Below are positions 6,809-14,128 of a stretch of DNA of 19,471 bases, in pieces. Location of the stretch: assembly GCA_900546745.1 (NCBI GenBank), contig URDT01000023.1, forward strand, positions 1 through 19,471, written 5' to 3'. How positions within the stretch are numbered: the stretch's first letter is position 1; each line of letters starts with the position of its first letter. The translations under genes and the position numbers were made by a program. Source of the DNA: an uncultured Mycoplasmatota bacterium (GTDB taxonomy: Bacteria > Bacillota_I > Bacilli_A > RF39 > UBA660). The notes below the pieces were generated by a model that had not been told where the DNA came from, made no database searches, and saw only the letters and a program-made list of their open reading frames with translations.

Positions 6809-6889
6809 CATACATTGTTAAATCATTTTGATATAAAATAAAACATAATATAGTTTATAATAGCAAAATTTGCATTTGTTATATCAAAT

Positions 6890-6912
6890 GGAAGAATTAT
6901 TTTCCTTTTTTT
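6890..6912 (+). terminator. Weak intrinsic terminator after the yutD-family gene
   Basis: GGAAGA (6890-6895) can pair with TTTTCC (6900-6905) around a 4-nt loop with one G-T pair, followed by seven T (6906-6912). The stem is only 6 bp, so termination may be partial. Confidence 0.5.
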
Positions 6913-6942
6913 ATGATAAATTTCATTTTAATTAACATTAGG

Positions 6943-6971
6943 TTACAATAAAATCAAAAATATGATATTAT
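6943..6971 (+). promoter_or_regulatory. Possible promoter of the pilin-like gene
   Basis: TATTAT (6966-6971) lies 17 nt after TTACAA (6943-6948), a poor -35. This is the best spaced pair ahead of the gene, but the match is weak and other AT-rich -10 candidates exist nearby. Confidence 0.3.
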
Positions 6972-6997
6972 GTAAATACAATAGGAGATGATAAGCA

Positions 6998-8035
6998 ATG
7001 AAAAGAAAAGGATTTACACTCATTGAATTACTAGCAGTCATAGTAATATTAGCAATCATCACTTTAATAGCTACACCAATGATATTAGGAGTCATCGAAA
7101 AAGCAAGAAAAGGAGCCTCTGAACAATCAGCATTAGGATATATAGATGCTGTAGAAAAACAAGTAGCAATTAATCAAGTAAAGAATGAAAATTTAATTAA
7201 TGATGGAACATATAATGTCCCAATGACTGGTATTACTGTAAAAGGAGAATCTCCAACCAAAGGATGGCTAAAAATAGAAAAAGGAATGGTAACCAATTAT
7301 TCCTTTGTAATAGGAAAGTATGTTATTACAAAAGGTAGTGAAACTGTAAAAGGTGATGAACCAACAAAATCTGAAGAAGAAGTTATAAAAACATATCCAG
7401 TATATAGTAATGGAACAGCAATTTATTATAATCCAGAGACAAATAGTAAATGTGATGAAAGTGAAGCAGTAAGTACAACAGGAACAAAGACTGGATGTAT
7501 GAAATGGTATACGTTCAACGATGAAGGTAAAAACGCTTCAACAGTGAATATGATATTAGATCATAATACTACAGCAAAAGTAGCTTATAATTCAACAAAG
7601 ATTAATACAGAGCCAAAAGAAGTTGCTACTGCTCTTACTACAGATACATCAACATGGAATAGTAATTTAAACGCAAGACTAATAACAGCAGATGAAATTG
7701 CAACAATCACAGAAAACAAAAATTTTAATAGTTCAACAACAACTATTGATGCCTGGTTTTATTTAGATAGTAATAATCATACACAAACGGCAACAAGTCA
7801 AGGGGCAAGTAAATATGCATGGTTATTTGACTATACAAAAGGTTGTACAACTTTTGGATGTCATATATCTGATTCAAGTAACAATGGATACTGGACAAGT
7901 ACTCCTGTTCTTGGAAATAATAACTATGTTTGGTTGATTGATAAATTGGGTATTTTGCATGGTACAAATGTTTCTTACTCTGATCGTCTTGGTGTGCGTC
8001 CAGTTATAACAATTTCAAAAGATATCATTTCATAA
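6998..8035 (+). CDS. Type IV pilin-like protein with a C-type-lectin/FGE-like C-terminal domain
   Basis: The N terminus is a textbook class-A prepilin: short basic leader MKRKG, cleavage before Phe6, Glu at mature position 5 (FTLIE), and a hydrophobic helix to about residue 30. A prepilin peptidase would cut and methylate it, after which it would sit in the membrane or join a pilus or pseudopilus. The 345-residue length is long for a pilin. The middle is Thr/Asn-rich and four cysteines (SKCDE, TGCMKW, KGCTTFGC) may form disulfides. The end, with YWTSTP, NNNYVWLID and LGVRPVITIS, resembles the C-terminal core of formylglycine-generating-enzyme/DUF6273-like folds of C-type-lectin shape. That points to a ligand-displaying or adhesive role, which is inference. 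No pilus ATPase, platform or peptidase gene is nearby. The ribosome binding site is GGAG, with ATG at 6998. Confidence 0.85.
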   Translation: MKRKGFTLIELLAVIVILAIITLIATPMILGVIEKARKGASEQSALGYIDAVEKQVAINQVKNENLINDGTYNVPMTGITVKGESPTKGWLKIEKGMVTNYSFVIGKYVITKGSETVKGDEPTKSEEEVIKTYPVYSNGTAIYYNPETNSKCDESEAVSTTGTKTGCMKWYTFNDEGKNASTVNMILDHNTTAKVAYNSTKINTEPKEVATALTTDTSTWNSNLNARLITADEIATITENKNFNSSTTTIDAWFYLDSNNHTQTATSQGASKYAWLFDYTKGCTTFGCHISDSSNNGYWTSTPVLGNNNYVWLIDKLGILHGTNVSYSDRLGVRPVITISKDIIS

Positions 8036-8047
8036 TTAGCGTATTTT

Positions 8048-8084
8048 AAAAAAGTTACACATTTATATTTTGTGTAGCTTTTTT
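8048..8084 (+). terminator. Strong intrinsic terminator after the pilin-like gene
   Basis: A 14-bp stem with a single G-T pair (AAAAAAGTTACACA at 8048-8061, TGTGTAGCTTTTTT at 8071-8084), a 9-nt loop, and the T run built into the descending arm. The A run on the other side would let it work on the minus strand too. Confidence 0.9.
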
Positions 8085-8126
8085 AATAAGTTTATGAATT
8101 GATTTCTATACTTTTTGATATCTTTG

Positions 8127-8135
8127 TGTTATATT
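8127..8135 (+). promoter_or_regulatory. Possible extended -10 promoter of the dehydrogenase operon
   Basis: TGTTATATT (8127-8135) has the TGn extension and a TATAAT-like hexamer 21 nt before ATG 8157. No good -35 is seen at the right distance, so this is tentative. The strong terminator upstream shows that a new transcript must begin here. Confidence 0.4.
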
Positions 8136-8156
8136 ATTAAGAAATGAGGTGAGGTT

Positions 8157-8903
8157 ATGTCAAAGGTTATACTTGTTACAGGATCTGCGAAGGGAATTGG
8201 GGCATCTTGTATCAAAAAATTTGCTTTGGAAGGTTATAATGTTATTATTCACTATTTAAAAAGTGAAAAACGGGCTAATGAATTAGAAAATTGGGTAAAA
8301 GAAAACACTTCTTCAAAAGTTCTTACCGTCCAATGTGATATAACAAAAGAAGAAGAAATTCAAAATATGATACAAAAGATAGTTGAAAAATTTGATCATA
8401 TTGATGTATTGGTAAACAATGCTGCTTTAGAAATTACAACAGAATTTCAAAATAAAACTAAGCAAGATTTCTTAAGTACTTTAGATACCAACTTAGTAGG
8501 AACATTTTTAGTTTCTAAATATGTATCAAAATTTATGTTAGAAAATAAAAAAGGAAATATTGTCAATATTACAAGTAATAATGCTATCAATCAATACGAT
8601 CCTAGTACTTTAGAGTATGATGCATCAAAAGCAGGAATTATTTCTCTTACACATAACTTAGCTGTTGAATTCGCGCCTTATATTAATGTAAATGCTGTTG
8701 CTCCAGGATGGGTAATGACAGAAAAAGTAAAAGAATTAAATGATTCTTTAGACGGAATGTTAGAACAAGAAGAAAGTAAAAAAATATTAATTCATCGTTT
8801 TACTTATCCAGAAGAGGTTGCTAATTTAGTTTATTTTTTAACGACAGATGAAGCAAGAAGTATTAATAATCAAGTGATTACAATTGATGGAGGAACAAGA
8901 TGA
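8157..8903 (+). CDS. Short-chain dehydrogenase/reductase (FabG-like)
   Basis: This is a 248-residue NAD(P)-dependent oxidoreductase of the classical SDR family. The cofactor loop TGSAKGIG is at residues 8-15, and the NNA motif at 87-89. The catalytic tetrad is complete: Asn112 (TNLVG), Ser140 (NITS), Tyr154 and Lys158 (YDASK). The C-terminal PGWVMTE and VITIDGG segments are typical of FabG-like enzymes. The substrate cannot be read from the sequence. 3-oxoacyl-ACP reductase, a sugar or alcohol dehydrogenase, or a YmfI-like reductase are all possible, and no other fatty-acid gene is near. It is the first gene of a compact operon and overlaps the next gene by 4 bp (ATGA). The start has a GAGG ribosome binding site. 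Confidence 0.88.
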   Translation: MSKVILVTGSAKGIGASCIKKFALEGYNVIIHYLKSEKRANELENWVKENTSSKVLTVQCDITKEEEIQNMIQKIVEKFDHIDVLVNNAALEITTEFQNKTKQDFLSTLDTNLVGTFLVSKYVSKFMLENKKGNIVNITSNNAINQYDPSTLEYDASKAGIISLTHNLAVEFAPYINVNAVAPGWVMTEKVKELNDSLDGMLEQEESKKILIHRFTYPEEVANLVYFLTTDEARSINNQVITIDGGTR

Positions 8904-9331
8904 AACAAATCATTATTATTCCAAAAGAAGGAGACTTATATTCTTGTACTTTTGAAGAGAATATTAGTCATGCTTTTTACTATCAAAAATATGCTATTCA
9001 AAATGGTTTGTCTTTTTTAGATGAATTAACTGATGTATGTTCTTGTGGGAAAACATTTAGTTTAAATGATTATCTAAGTATCATATTAGATGATTATAGT
9101 ATTAATTGTTTTTGCCCCAATTATTTAAGTAAACAACAGTATGATTGGTTAAAAGGAAAATATTCTACATTTTCTAAACTTCAAAGTATGAATATTCCTT
9201 TTCATGCCATGATTTGTTCTGATTTGAAAGATGAAATTTTAGATCAAGAGGATATAAATCCATTGAAACAATTTTATAAAGAAATAAAAAAACATAAGGA
9301 GGATACAAATGAAAGAACTTATCGAAAATAG
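8900..9331 (+). CDS. Small protein of unknown function with paired CxC motifs
   Basis: I do not recognise a family for this 143-residue soluble protein. It begins with a short beta-like stretch (MKQIIIIPKEG) followed by FEENI. It carries two CxC pairs (Cys47/Cys49 in VCSCG, Cys70/Cys72 in NCFCP) that could bind a metal, then NYLSKQQYDWL and a charged Lys-rich tail. It overlaps the dehydrogenase by 4 bp and the following YnbB-family gene by 23 bp, so all three are translated together. A protein at 14125-14568 shares the start (IIIP, F-E-N/D-I), the P-x4-x-x-Q-x-x-W-L segment and the general length, which suggests the two are distant paralogs; the cysteine pairs are not shared. Confidence 0.75.
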   Translation: MKQIIIIPKEGDLYSCTFEENISHAFYYQKYAIQNGLSFLDELTDVCSCGKTFSLNDYLSIILDDYSINCFCPNYLSKQQYDWLKGKYSTFSKLQSMNIPFHAMICSDLKDEILDQEDINPLKQFYKEIKKHKEDTNERTYRK

Positions 9332-10529
9332 TGAAGAACAACTAAAAGATATTTATTACCAAATAGAAAAAGTAGAAGAATATAATAGTTTTAAGGTATT
9401 AGAGGCTTTTAAAAAAAATAATTTATCCGAAATTCATTTTAATATGACAACAGGATATGGCTATGATGATATCGGAAGAGATACTATTGAAAAAATCTAT
9501 GCAGATATTTTTCAAGCAGAGGACGCTTTAGTAAGAAGCCAATTTATTTCAGGCTCTCATGCTCTTACAGTAGCTTTGTTTGGACTACTTAGACCTGGGG
9601 ATATCATGCTTTCTATTACAGGGACACCTTATGATACATTACATGAGGTAATTGGAATAAAAGAAAATTCTAGTTCTTTAAAATCTTTTGGAATTTCTTA
9701 TGAACAAATCGATTTAGAAAATGATGAATTTAATTACTCAAAAATAGAAGAAGCTCTAACAGCGAAAAAAATTAAACTAATCGAAATACAACGTTCAAAA
9801 GGATATTCTACTAGAAAAAGCATCACTTTAGAAAAATTAGAAAAAGTAATTCAACTTATTAAAAAAGTAAGCCCAGATACTATTATTATGATTGATAATT
9901 GTTATTGTGAATTTGTAGGAAAAAAAGAACCTATTGAATTAGGAGCAGATATTGTAGTGGGTTCTTTAATTAAGAATTTAGGGGCAGGTATTGCTCCAAA
10001 TGGTGCATATATTGTAGGAAAAAAAGATCTTGTTCATTTATGTAGTGAACGTTTAAATTTACCAGGAGAGGCAAAAGAAGTAGGACCTTCTTTGGGAATG
10101 AATAAATCTATTTTACAAGGTTTATTTATGGCTCCTAGTGTTGTAGCAAGTTCTTTAAAAACTGCTGTTTTAACTAGTAAAGTATTAGAAGATTTAGGAT
10201 ATCAAGTAGATCCAACTTATCAAGAAGAAAGAGCAGATATCGTTCAAAGCATTATTTTTAATAATAAAGAAGATTTGATACATTATGTTCAAGGAATTCA
10301 AGATGGATCACCAATTGATTCCAATGCAATTCCAGAGCCATGGGATATGCCAGGATATGATGATCAAGTCATTATGGCATCTGGATCCTTCACACAGGGG
10401 TCTTCTATTGAACTTTCTTGTGATGGACCAATTAGACCTCCTTATATTGCTTATCAACAAGGTGGACTTACTTATACTTATGGTAAATTAGGACTTTTAA
10501 AAGCAATTGAGAGGTTAAAACATGAATAA
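9309..10529 (+). CDS. ynbB: PLP-dependent lyase of the YnbB/methionine gamma-lyase family
   Basis: This 406-residue protein belongs to the methionine gamma-lyase-like family, often annotated as aluminium resistance protein (YnbB in B. subtilis). It has the fold type I PLP layout. GYGYDDIGRDT (49-59) and VRSQFISGSHALTVALF (75-91) are the family signatures. MIDNCYCEF contains the cofactor-contacting Asp196, and GSLIKNLGAG contains Lys222, the expected PLP Schiff-base lysine. The C terminus has YDDQVIMASGSFTQGSSIE and the closing DGPIRPPYIAYQQGG. The true reaction of the family is not settled; cleavage of a sulfur amino acid is the usual suggestion. The ribosome binding site GGAGG lies inside the preceding gene, which it overlaps by 23 bp. 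In B. subtilis ynbB is next to glnRA; that context is absent here. The gene symbol follows the family. Confidence 0.88.
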   Translation: MKELIENSEEQLKDIYYQIEKVEEYNSFKVLEAFKKNNLSEIHFNMTTGYGYDDIGRDTIEKIYADIFQAEDALVRSQFISGSHALTVALFGLLRPGDIMLSITGTPYDTLHEVIGIKENSSSLKSFGISYEQIDLENDEFNYSKIEEALTAKKIKLIEIQRSKGYSTRKSITLEKLEKVIQLIKKVSPDTIIMIDNCYCEFVGKKEPIELGADIVVGSLIKNLGAGIAPNGAYIVGKKDLVHLCSERLNLPGEAKEVGPSLGMNKSILQGLFMAPSVVASSLKTAVLTSKVLEDLGYQVDPTYQEERADIVQSIIFNNKEDLIHYVQGIQDGSPIDSNAIPEPWDMPGYDDQVIMASGSFTQGSSIELSCDGPIRPPYIAYQQGGLTYTYGKLGLLKAIERLKHE

Positions 10530-10752
10530 TTCAGGTTTTTTAAAAGATGTTGGTCATGGTATTTTACTCAATCAAGAAGAAGAAAAAATTTTAAAGAAAT
10601 ACGAAATATCTTATTTAAATTGTCAAAGTACAAAAGAATTGTTATTTAAAATTGAAGACTATTTGAATGATTCTTTTGAAGAATTAGAAGACCTAGAAAA
10701 ATTATCTCTTCGTTTGTCAGAATATTCTTATTATCAGGAAACGAGAAAATAA
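10522..10752 (+). CDS. Small unknown helical protein (76 residues)
   Basis: This is a short acidic protein, probably mostly helical in its C-terminal half (ELLFKIEDYLNDSFEELEDLEKLSLRLSEY). It starts NNSGFLKDVGHGILLNQEEEKIL. I do not recognise a family, and it has no cysteine pairs, signal peptide or membrane segment. It overlaps the YnbB-family gene by 8 bp and its stop overlaps the next start (TAATG), so it is translationally coupled on both sides. GAGAGG serves as ribosome binding site. Its position suggests an accessory role for one of its neighbours, which is inference only. Confidence 0.75.
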   Translation: MNNSGFLKDVGHGILLNQEEEKILKKYEISYLNCQSTKELLFKIEDYLNDSFEELEDLEKLSLRLSEYSYYQETRK

Positions 10753-11570
10753 TGAAACAATATATTGATTATTTTACTTATCAAAAAAAATTAAATAATA
10801 TTTTGACATTTCATTTATTCGAAAAAGAAAATTATGAAGAATATATTTTTGACACTAATATATATCAGAAATATTTATATACTTATCAACAGGTGTTAAA
10901 AGATTTTAAAGAATTTATTCAAAATTATCCTATTCATGATAGTTTAGAACTAGGCATTTTATATACATACTTTTTGTTGCCAAATGGAATATTTAGTTTA
11001 TTCAATAATTTTTCTTATTTTCGTGAATACAGTTTATTTGAACCAAAAGAATTACTTGGTTCAAAAATTATCTCTGGAACTGGGTGCTGCAGACATATTG
11101 CTAAAAACTTAGTAGATATTTTAAATATTTGTAATTTTGAATCTTATTATTTGTCAACGCAGTTGTTAGATGAATCAGATTTTCATGCCCTTGTCGGGAT
11201 ATGTCTTCAAGATAAAAAATATGTATTAGATCCAACCAATAAAAAGATAGGATATTTTATCGATGAAGATTACATTATGACAGAAAATCCTATCACACAA
11301 TCTAGAAAAAGAATTTTTAGATGTTGTGCTTATGATTCAAAACGAAAACAAGAATTGGAGCAATCATTAAATTTAAATGATATAAAAAAATATTATCAAA
11401 AAATTCCACTTCATGAAATAGAATCTTTTTTTGATATTTATGCTGATATAGCTGTTTTATATTATAAAAACCAACAAGATTTTCAAAATTTTAAAAGAGA
11501 AGAAATAGAAAATTATCAAAAAATATATAAAAAAATGAACAATCTTTTTTACTACAGAAAGGAAAATTAA
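10752..11570 (+). CDS. Transglutaminase-like (cysteine-protease fold) protein
   Basis: This is a 272-residue protein with a transglutaminase-like core. GTGCCRHIAKNLVDIL (109-124) would give the nucleophile, Cys113 or Cys112, at the start of a helix. SDFHALVGI (142-150) gives His145 and KKYVLDPTNK (155-164) gives Asp160. The order Cys, His-Ala, Asp-Pro-Thr and the spacing fit the bacterial transglutaminase-core superfamily, which includes peptidases and protein-modifying enzymes. No signal peptide is seen, so it probably acts in the cytoplasm. The N-terminal 100 residues and the Lys/Tyr-rich C-terminal helix region match nothing I know. The start codon shares a base with the previous stop (TAATG). 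Whether it is a peptidase, a cross-linker or an inactive scaffold is open. Confidence 0.7.
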   Translation: MKQYIDYFTYQKKLNNILTFHLFEKENYEEYIFDTNIYQKYLYTYQQVLKDFKEFIQNYPIHDSLELGILYTYFLLPNGIFSLFNNFSYFREYSLFEPKELLGSKIISGTGCCRHIAKNLVDILNICNFESYYLSTQLLDESDFHALVGICLQDKKYVLDPTNKKIGYFIDEDYIMTENPITQSRKRIFRCCAYDSKRKQELEQSLNLNDIKKYYQKIPLHEIESFFDIYADIAVLYYKNQQDFQNFKREEIENYQKIYKKMNNLFYYRKEN

Positions 11571-11572
11571 AA

Positions 11573-12673
11573 ATGGAAAAAATAATAAGTGAATTAAAAA
11601 AAATAATAGATGAGATCAAAAAGAATAATGATTCTTTAAAATCGAATGAAATAAAAACTATTGATCAAAAAATAGAAGAGTATTTTGACTGGTATGAAGA
11701 AAATATTTTATTATATAAGTGTAGAGCAAATGAGAGAGAAGAATTAGAAAATTTAAAAAAATTAATTAATAAATTTGTAGTTTGGTATGAAATTAGATAC
11801 CCCGATTATGAATTAAGTAGAAAGATTCCTTTTTACTATGATGACAATTCTAGAGAAATGAACGAAATATTAAAAGAACAAAAACAAGTTCCTAATGATT
11901 TTGATTGGTCTACTTTTTATGATAAAAAGGTATTTTTGAAGTCATTATCTCAAGAAGAAAAAGAATTGATATCAGGAGATAGATATAATCGTAGAATGAC
12001 AGATTTATGGTTTGAAAATCAGGATGATCGTTTTTACCGTGTTCAATTGACCATCAGTAACAAATTTAATGTAACAAAAGCTTTTATGCCATATTTTTCT
12101 AGTGGAGATTCTCTTTCAAAGGAAGAGTTACAAGGTAAATCGATTGATGAAGCAATTCAAATATTAAAAAGTTATCGATATATTTTGAATGATCGTGATA
12201 ATGATTTTTTTCAATATCAAAAAAATTTAAGAGAAAATCCTCATAAAATTTTTGATGTTATTATGTATTCTATGATTAAAAGTGGTGGGCGATATACTGG
12301 ACCTAGACGAGCTTTATTATTCGCACAAGAGTTTCATCTTAACATGGACATTCCAATGTCTTATGGTGTAATATCAGATGATGAAAATACTTTGTACTTA
12401 ATTGATGAATATTTAAAAAATGGTGGTCATGAAAATCTTATATGTTGTGTTGATTACTTTAGAAAAGATAAAAAAGTTATGCCTTTAAATGACATTATAG
12501 AAAAATTTTTAAATGATGAACCTTCTTACGAAGTTCAAAGAGAAATATCTAGTAGGAAGTATGATTTAGAGGAACAATTAGTAACTATTTTAAATAGTCA
12601 AATAGATCCTAAAGAATTGGAAAATGAAAAGATAAGAAAATATAGAATTGAAAGAAAATTAAAAGGTAATTAA
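11573..12673 (+). CDS. Unknown protein (366 residues) in the dehydrogenase/YnbB operon
   Basis: I do not recognise this protein. Residues 1-80 look like a charged helical or coiled-coil region rich in Lys, Glu and Ile. The middle has conserved-looking aromatic and charged patches (NRRMTDLWFENQDDRFYRV, AFMPYFSSGDSLSKEEL). A block at about residues 240-270 contains GGRYTGPRRALLFAQEF followed by MSYGV, which looks like a binding or active-site segment because it is Gly/Arg-rich. No signal peptide or membrane segment is visible, so it is probably cytoplasmic. The start has AAGGAA about 8 nt upstream, 2 nt after the previous stop, so it belongs to the same operon. It ends in a basic helix (KIRKYRIERKLKG). 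Confidence 0.75.
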   Translation: MEKIISELKKIIDEIKKNNDSLKSNEIKTIDQKIEEYFDWYEENILLYKCRANEREELENLKKLINKFVVWYEIRYPDYELSRKIPFYYDDNSREMNEILKEQKQVPNDFDWSTFYDKKVFLKSLSQEEKELISGDRYNRRMTDLWFENQDDRFYRVQLTISNKFNVTKAFMPYFSSGDSLSKEELQGKSIDEAIQILKSYRYILNDRDNDFFQYQKNLRENPHKIFDVIMYSMIKSGGRYTGPRRALLFAQEFHLNMDIPMSYGVISDDENTLYLIDEYLKNGGHENLICCVDYFRKDKKVMPLNDIIEKFLNDEPSYEVQREISSRKYDLEEQLVTILNSQIDPKELENEKIRKYRIERKLKGN

Positions 12674-12691
12674 TTTATTGGAGAAATATAT

Positions 12692-13155
12692 ATGGAAGAA
12701 ATAACAAACAAAAATTGTTTATACCCTGCAACGATTTCTTACAGTAAAAAAAGCTTTTAATGTATGATGATAATCAAGAATTATTATTATATAAAAAAGA
12801 TTATTTGATTATAGTACCTGGTACAGATTTTAATATGAATGAATTGTTAGAACAAGCAATTTATCATTTGACAGGAATTCAAATTAATTCTGATAATGTG
12901 GTCGATTTAATTGCTACGAAAAATTATATTAAAGAAAATCATTCTATCAATGGAAAATTAAAATTTATTTATAAAGAATTGCGTAGAGAATATTATTCTT
13001 ATTATTTAGGAGATTCTAGAATTTATCCTTATGAATTTAATGCATTAGGAGAATTTACTAAAATTTCTTTAGAACAATTGCTAAAAGAACAATATAATCC
13101 TTTTTTTCCGGTTTTAAATGAATTAAGTAAACGTTTAACTTATCAAAAATATTAA
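12692..13155 (+). CDS. Unknown protein split over two frames at an A7 run (possible frameshift gene)
   Basis: Only the ATG at 12692 has a ribosome binding site (GGAG, 8 nt). That frame encodes 22 residues (starting MEEITNKNCLYPATIS) and stops at 12758-12760. A second frame starts at ATG 12760, sharing one base with that stop (TAATG) but without its own ribosome binding site, and runs 131 residues. The junction follows a run of seven A (12746-12752). One extra A, or a -1 slip there, would join them into a single natural-looking 154-residue protein through SKKKLLMYDDNQELLL. The joined protein has a distant Nudix-like look (LLEQAIYHLTGI, then a YYSYYLGD strand), but the catalytic Nudix-box glutamates are not visible. 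So this may be a programmed slippage gene, a coupled pair, a recent pseudogene or a sequencing error in a homopolymer. It is the last gene of the operon. Confidence 0.55.
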
Positions 13156-13163
13156 ACAAATTA

Positions 13164-13192
13164 TTGACTATCTTAAATTTTATGAATATAAT
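13164..13192 (+). promoter_or_regulatory. Sigma-A promoter of the T-box/valS operon
   Basis: TTGACT (13164-13169), a 17-nt spacer and a perfect TATAAT (13187-13192). It is the strongest promoter in the window and starts transcription near 13199, at the beginning of the T-box leader. Confidence 0.9.
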
Positions 13193-13198
13193 AGAGTC

Positions 13199-13413
13199 AA
13201 AGCAAAGAACAAGAGGAGTATAATGATTTTATTTGAAAGAGAGTTAGTGGTTGGTGAAAACTAATAAATAAATCATTAGAAGGTAGCTTGGGAGCTATAT
13301 ATCAGAAATCATAGTAAGATATATTGTTAGTCGCATTAAGACTTCAAGATAGAGTAATCTATGAATTAAGGTGGTACCACGTAATCACGTCCTTATAGGG
13401 GCGTGTTTTTTTT
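13199..13413 (+). promoter_or_regulatory. T-box riboswitch, valine type
   Basis: This is a tRNA-sensing leader. The Stem I core is recognisable: AGAGAG, then the apical GGTTGGTGAAA loop between TTAGT and ACTAA, with lower pairing of AATGATTT to AATCATT. The base AAGC (13200-13203) pairs with GCTT (13286-13289). In the 3' side of the specifier loop the only valine codon is GTA (13283-13285). The T-box motif AAGGTGGTACCACG (13368-13381) contains TGGT, which would pair with the ACCA end of a tRNA with A73, as in tRNA-Val. TAAGG (13367-13371) pairs with CCTTA (13391-13395) to form the antiterminator, competing with the terminator at 13386-13413. Uncharged tRNA-Val should thus switch on the three downstream genes. 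The specifier call rests on hand folding and on valS being downstream. Confidence 0.9.
13386..13413 (+). terminator. T-box regulated intrinsic terminator
   Basis: CACGTCC (13386-13392) pairs with GGGCGTG (13399-13405), including one T-G pair, followed by eight T (13406-13413). CCTT of the loop side is also used by the antiterminator, so the two structures exclude each other. Confidence 0.85.
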
Positions 13414-13423
13414 GGAGGAAAAT

Positions 13424-14128
13424 ATGAAAGAGTATTTAAAGTTATTTAATGATTATGTTAAAACATTTGATTATCAAGATAAAATGATTTTACATAAATT
13501 TCATCATACATATCGAGTGATGGATTTTTGCAAACAGATTGCTCTTAGTATTCATGCAGATACTAAAATCTCACAATTATGTGGTTTATTTCATGACATC
13601 GGAAGGTTTGAACAATATAGAAAGTATCAAACTTATTCTGATATTCATTCAACTGATCATGGTGATTTAGGAGTTTCTATTTTAAAAGAACATTTTAATT
13701 CAATAGAAAATTATGATTTAATCTTATTTACTACTAAAAATCATAATAAATTAATAATAGAAGAAACAGAGGACTCTAAAAAACTTTTATTTACTAAAAT
13801 TGTAAGAGATGCTGATAAGTTGGATATTATGAAAGAACAGGGCCTTATTATCAAAGACTTGAAAGCAACTGTTAACGAAGAAATTTTAAGCCAGTTGTTT
13901 TCTAATCAACCTGTTCATGATCAAACTCTCAAAACGGATGTAGATTATGTTTTTAGACTATTAGGATTTATTTATGATATTAATTTTAAATATACATATC
14001 AATATATTTTAAATAACCATATCATTGAAAACAAAATTAATTTATTAGAGTGTTATATAGAAGCTGAACGTTTAGAAGCATTAAAAAAACATTTGATAGA
14101 ATATTGTAAGAAGAAGGTGGATGAATGA
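13424..14128 (+). CDS. HD-domain metal-dependent phosphohydrolase
   Basis: This is a 234-residue soluble protein with a complete HD motif set: KFHHTYRV (His27/His28), the paired LFHDIGR (His57-Asp58), DHGDLG (His79), TKNHNK (His107) and RDADKLDIM (Asp129/Asp131). HD proteins are usually phosphomonoesterases or phosphodiesterases acting on nucleotides. The substrate here is unknown, though a role in nucleotide or alarmone turnover during amino-acid shortage would fit the T-box control (inference). The frame can be extended upstream to GTG 13403, but that lies inside the terminator. ATG 13424 has a perfect GGAGG 5 nt upstream and is the start chosen. It overlaps the next gene by 4 bp (ATGA) and is the first gene of the valS operon. 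Confidence 0.88.
   Translation: MKEYLKLFNDYVKTFDYQDKMILHKFHHTYRVMDFCKQIALSIHADTKISQLCGLFHDIGRFEQYRKYQTYSDIHSTDHGDLGVSILKEHFNSIENYDLILFTTKNHNKLIIEETEDSKKLLFTKIVRDADKLDIMKEQGLIIKDLKATVNEEILSQLFSNQPVHDQTLKTDVDYVFRLLGFIYDINFKYTYQYILNNHIIENKINLLECYIEAERLEALKKHLIEYCKKKVDE

Noticed and set aside
6860..6888. GCAAAATTTGC palindrome as an operator or terminator
   Set aside because: It is short, lacks a T run and has no second copy; in such AT-rich DNA it is likely chance.
6998..8035. Pilin-like gene as a confirmed target of a diversity-generating retroelement
   Set aside because: No reverse transcriptase and no template repeat are in the window; only the fold resemblance is noted.
13403..13423. Upstream GTG start for the HD protein
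   Set aside because: It lies inside the T-box terminator stem and T run; ATG 13424 has a perfect ribosome binding site.
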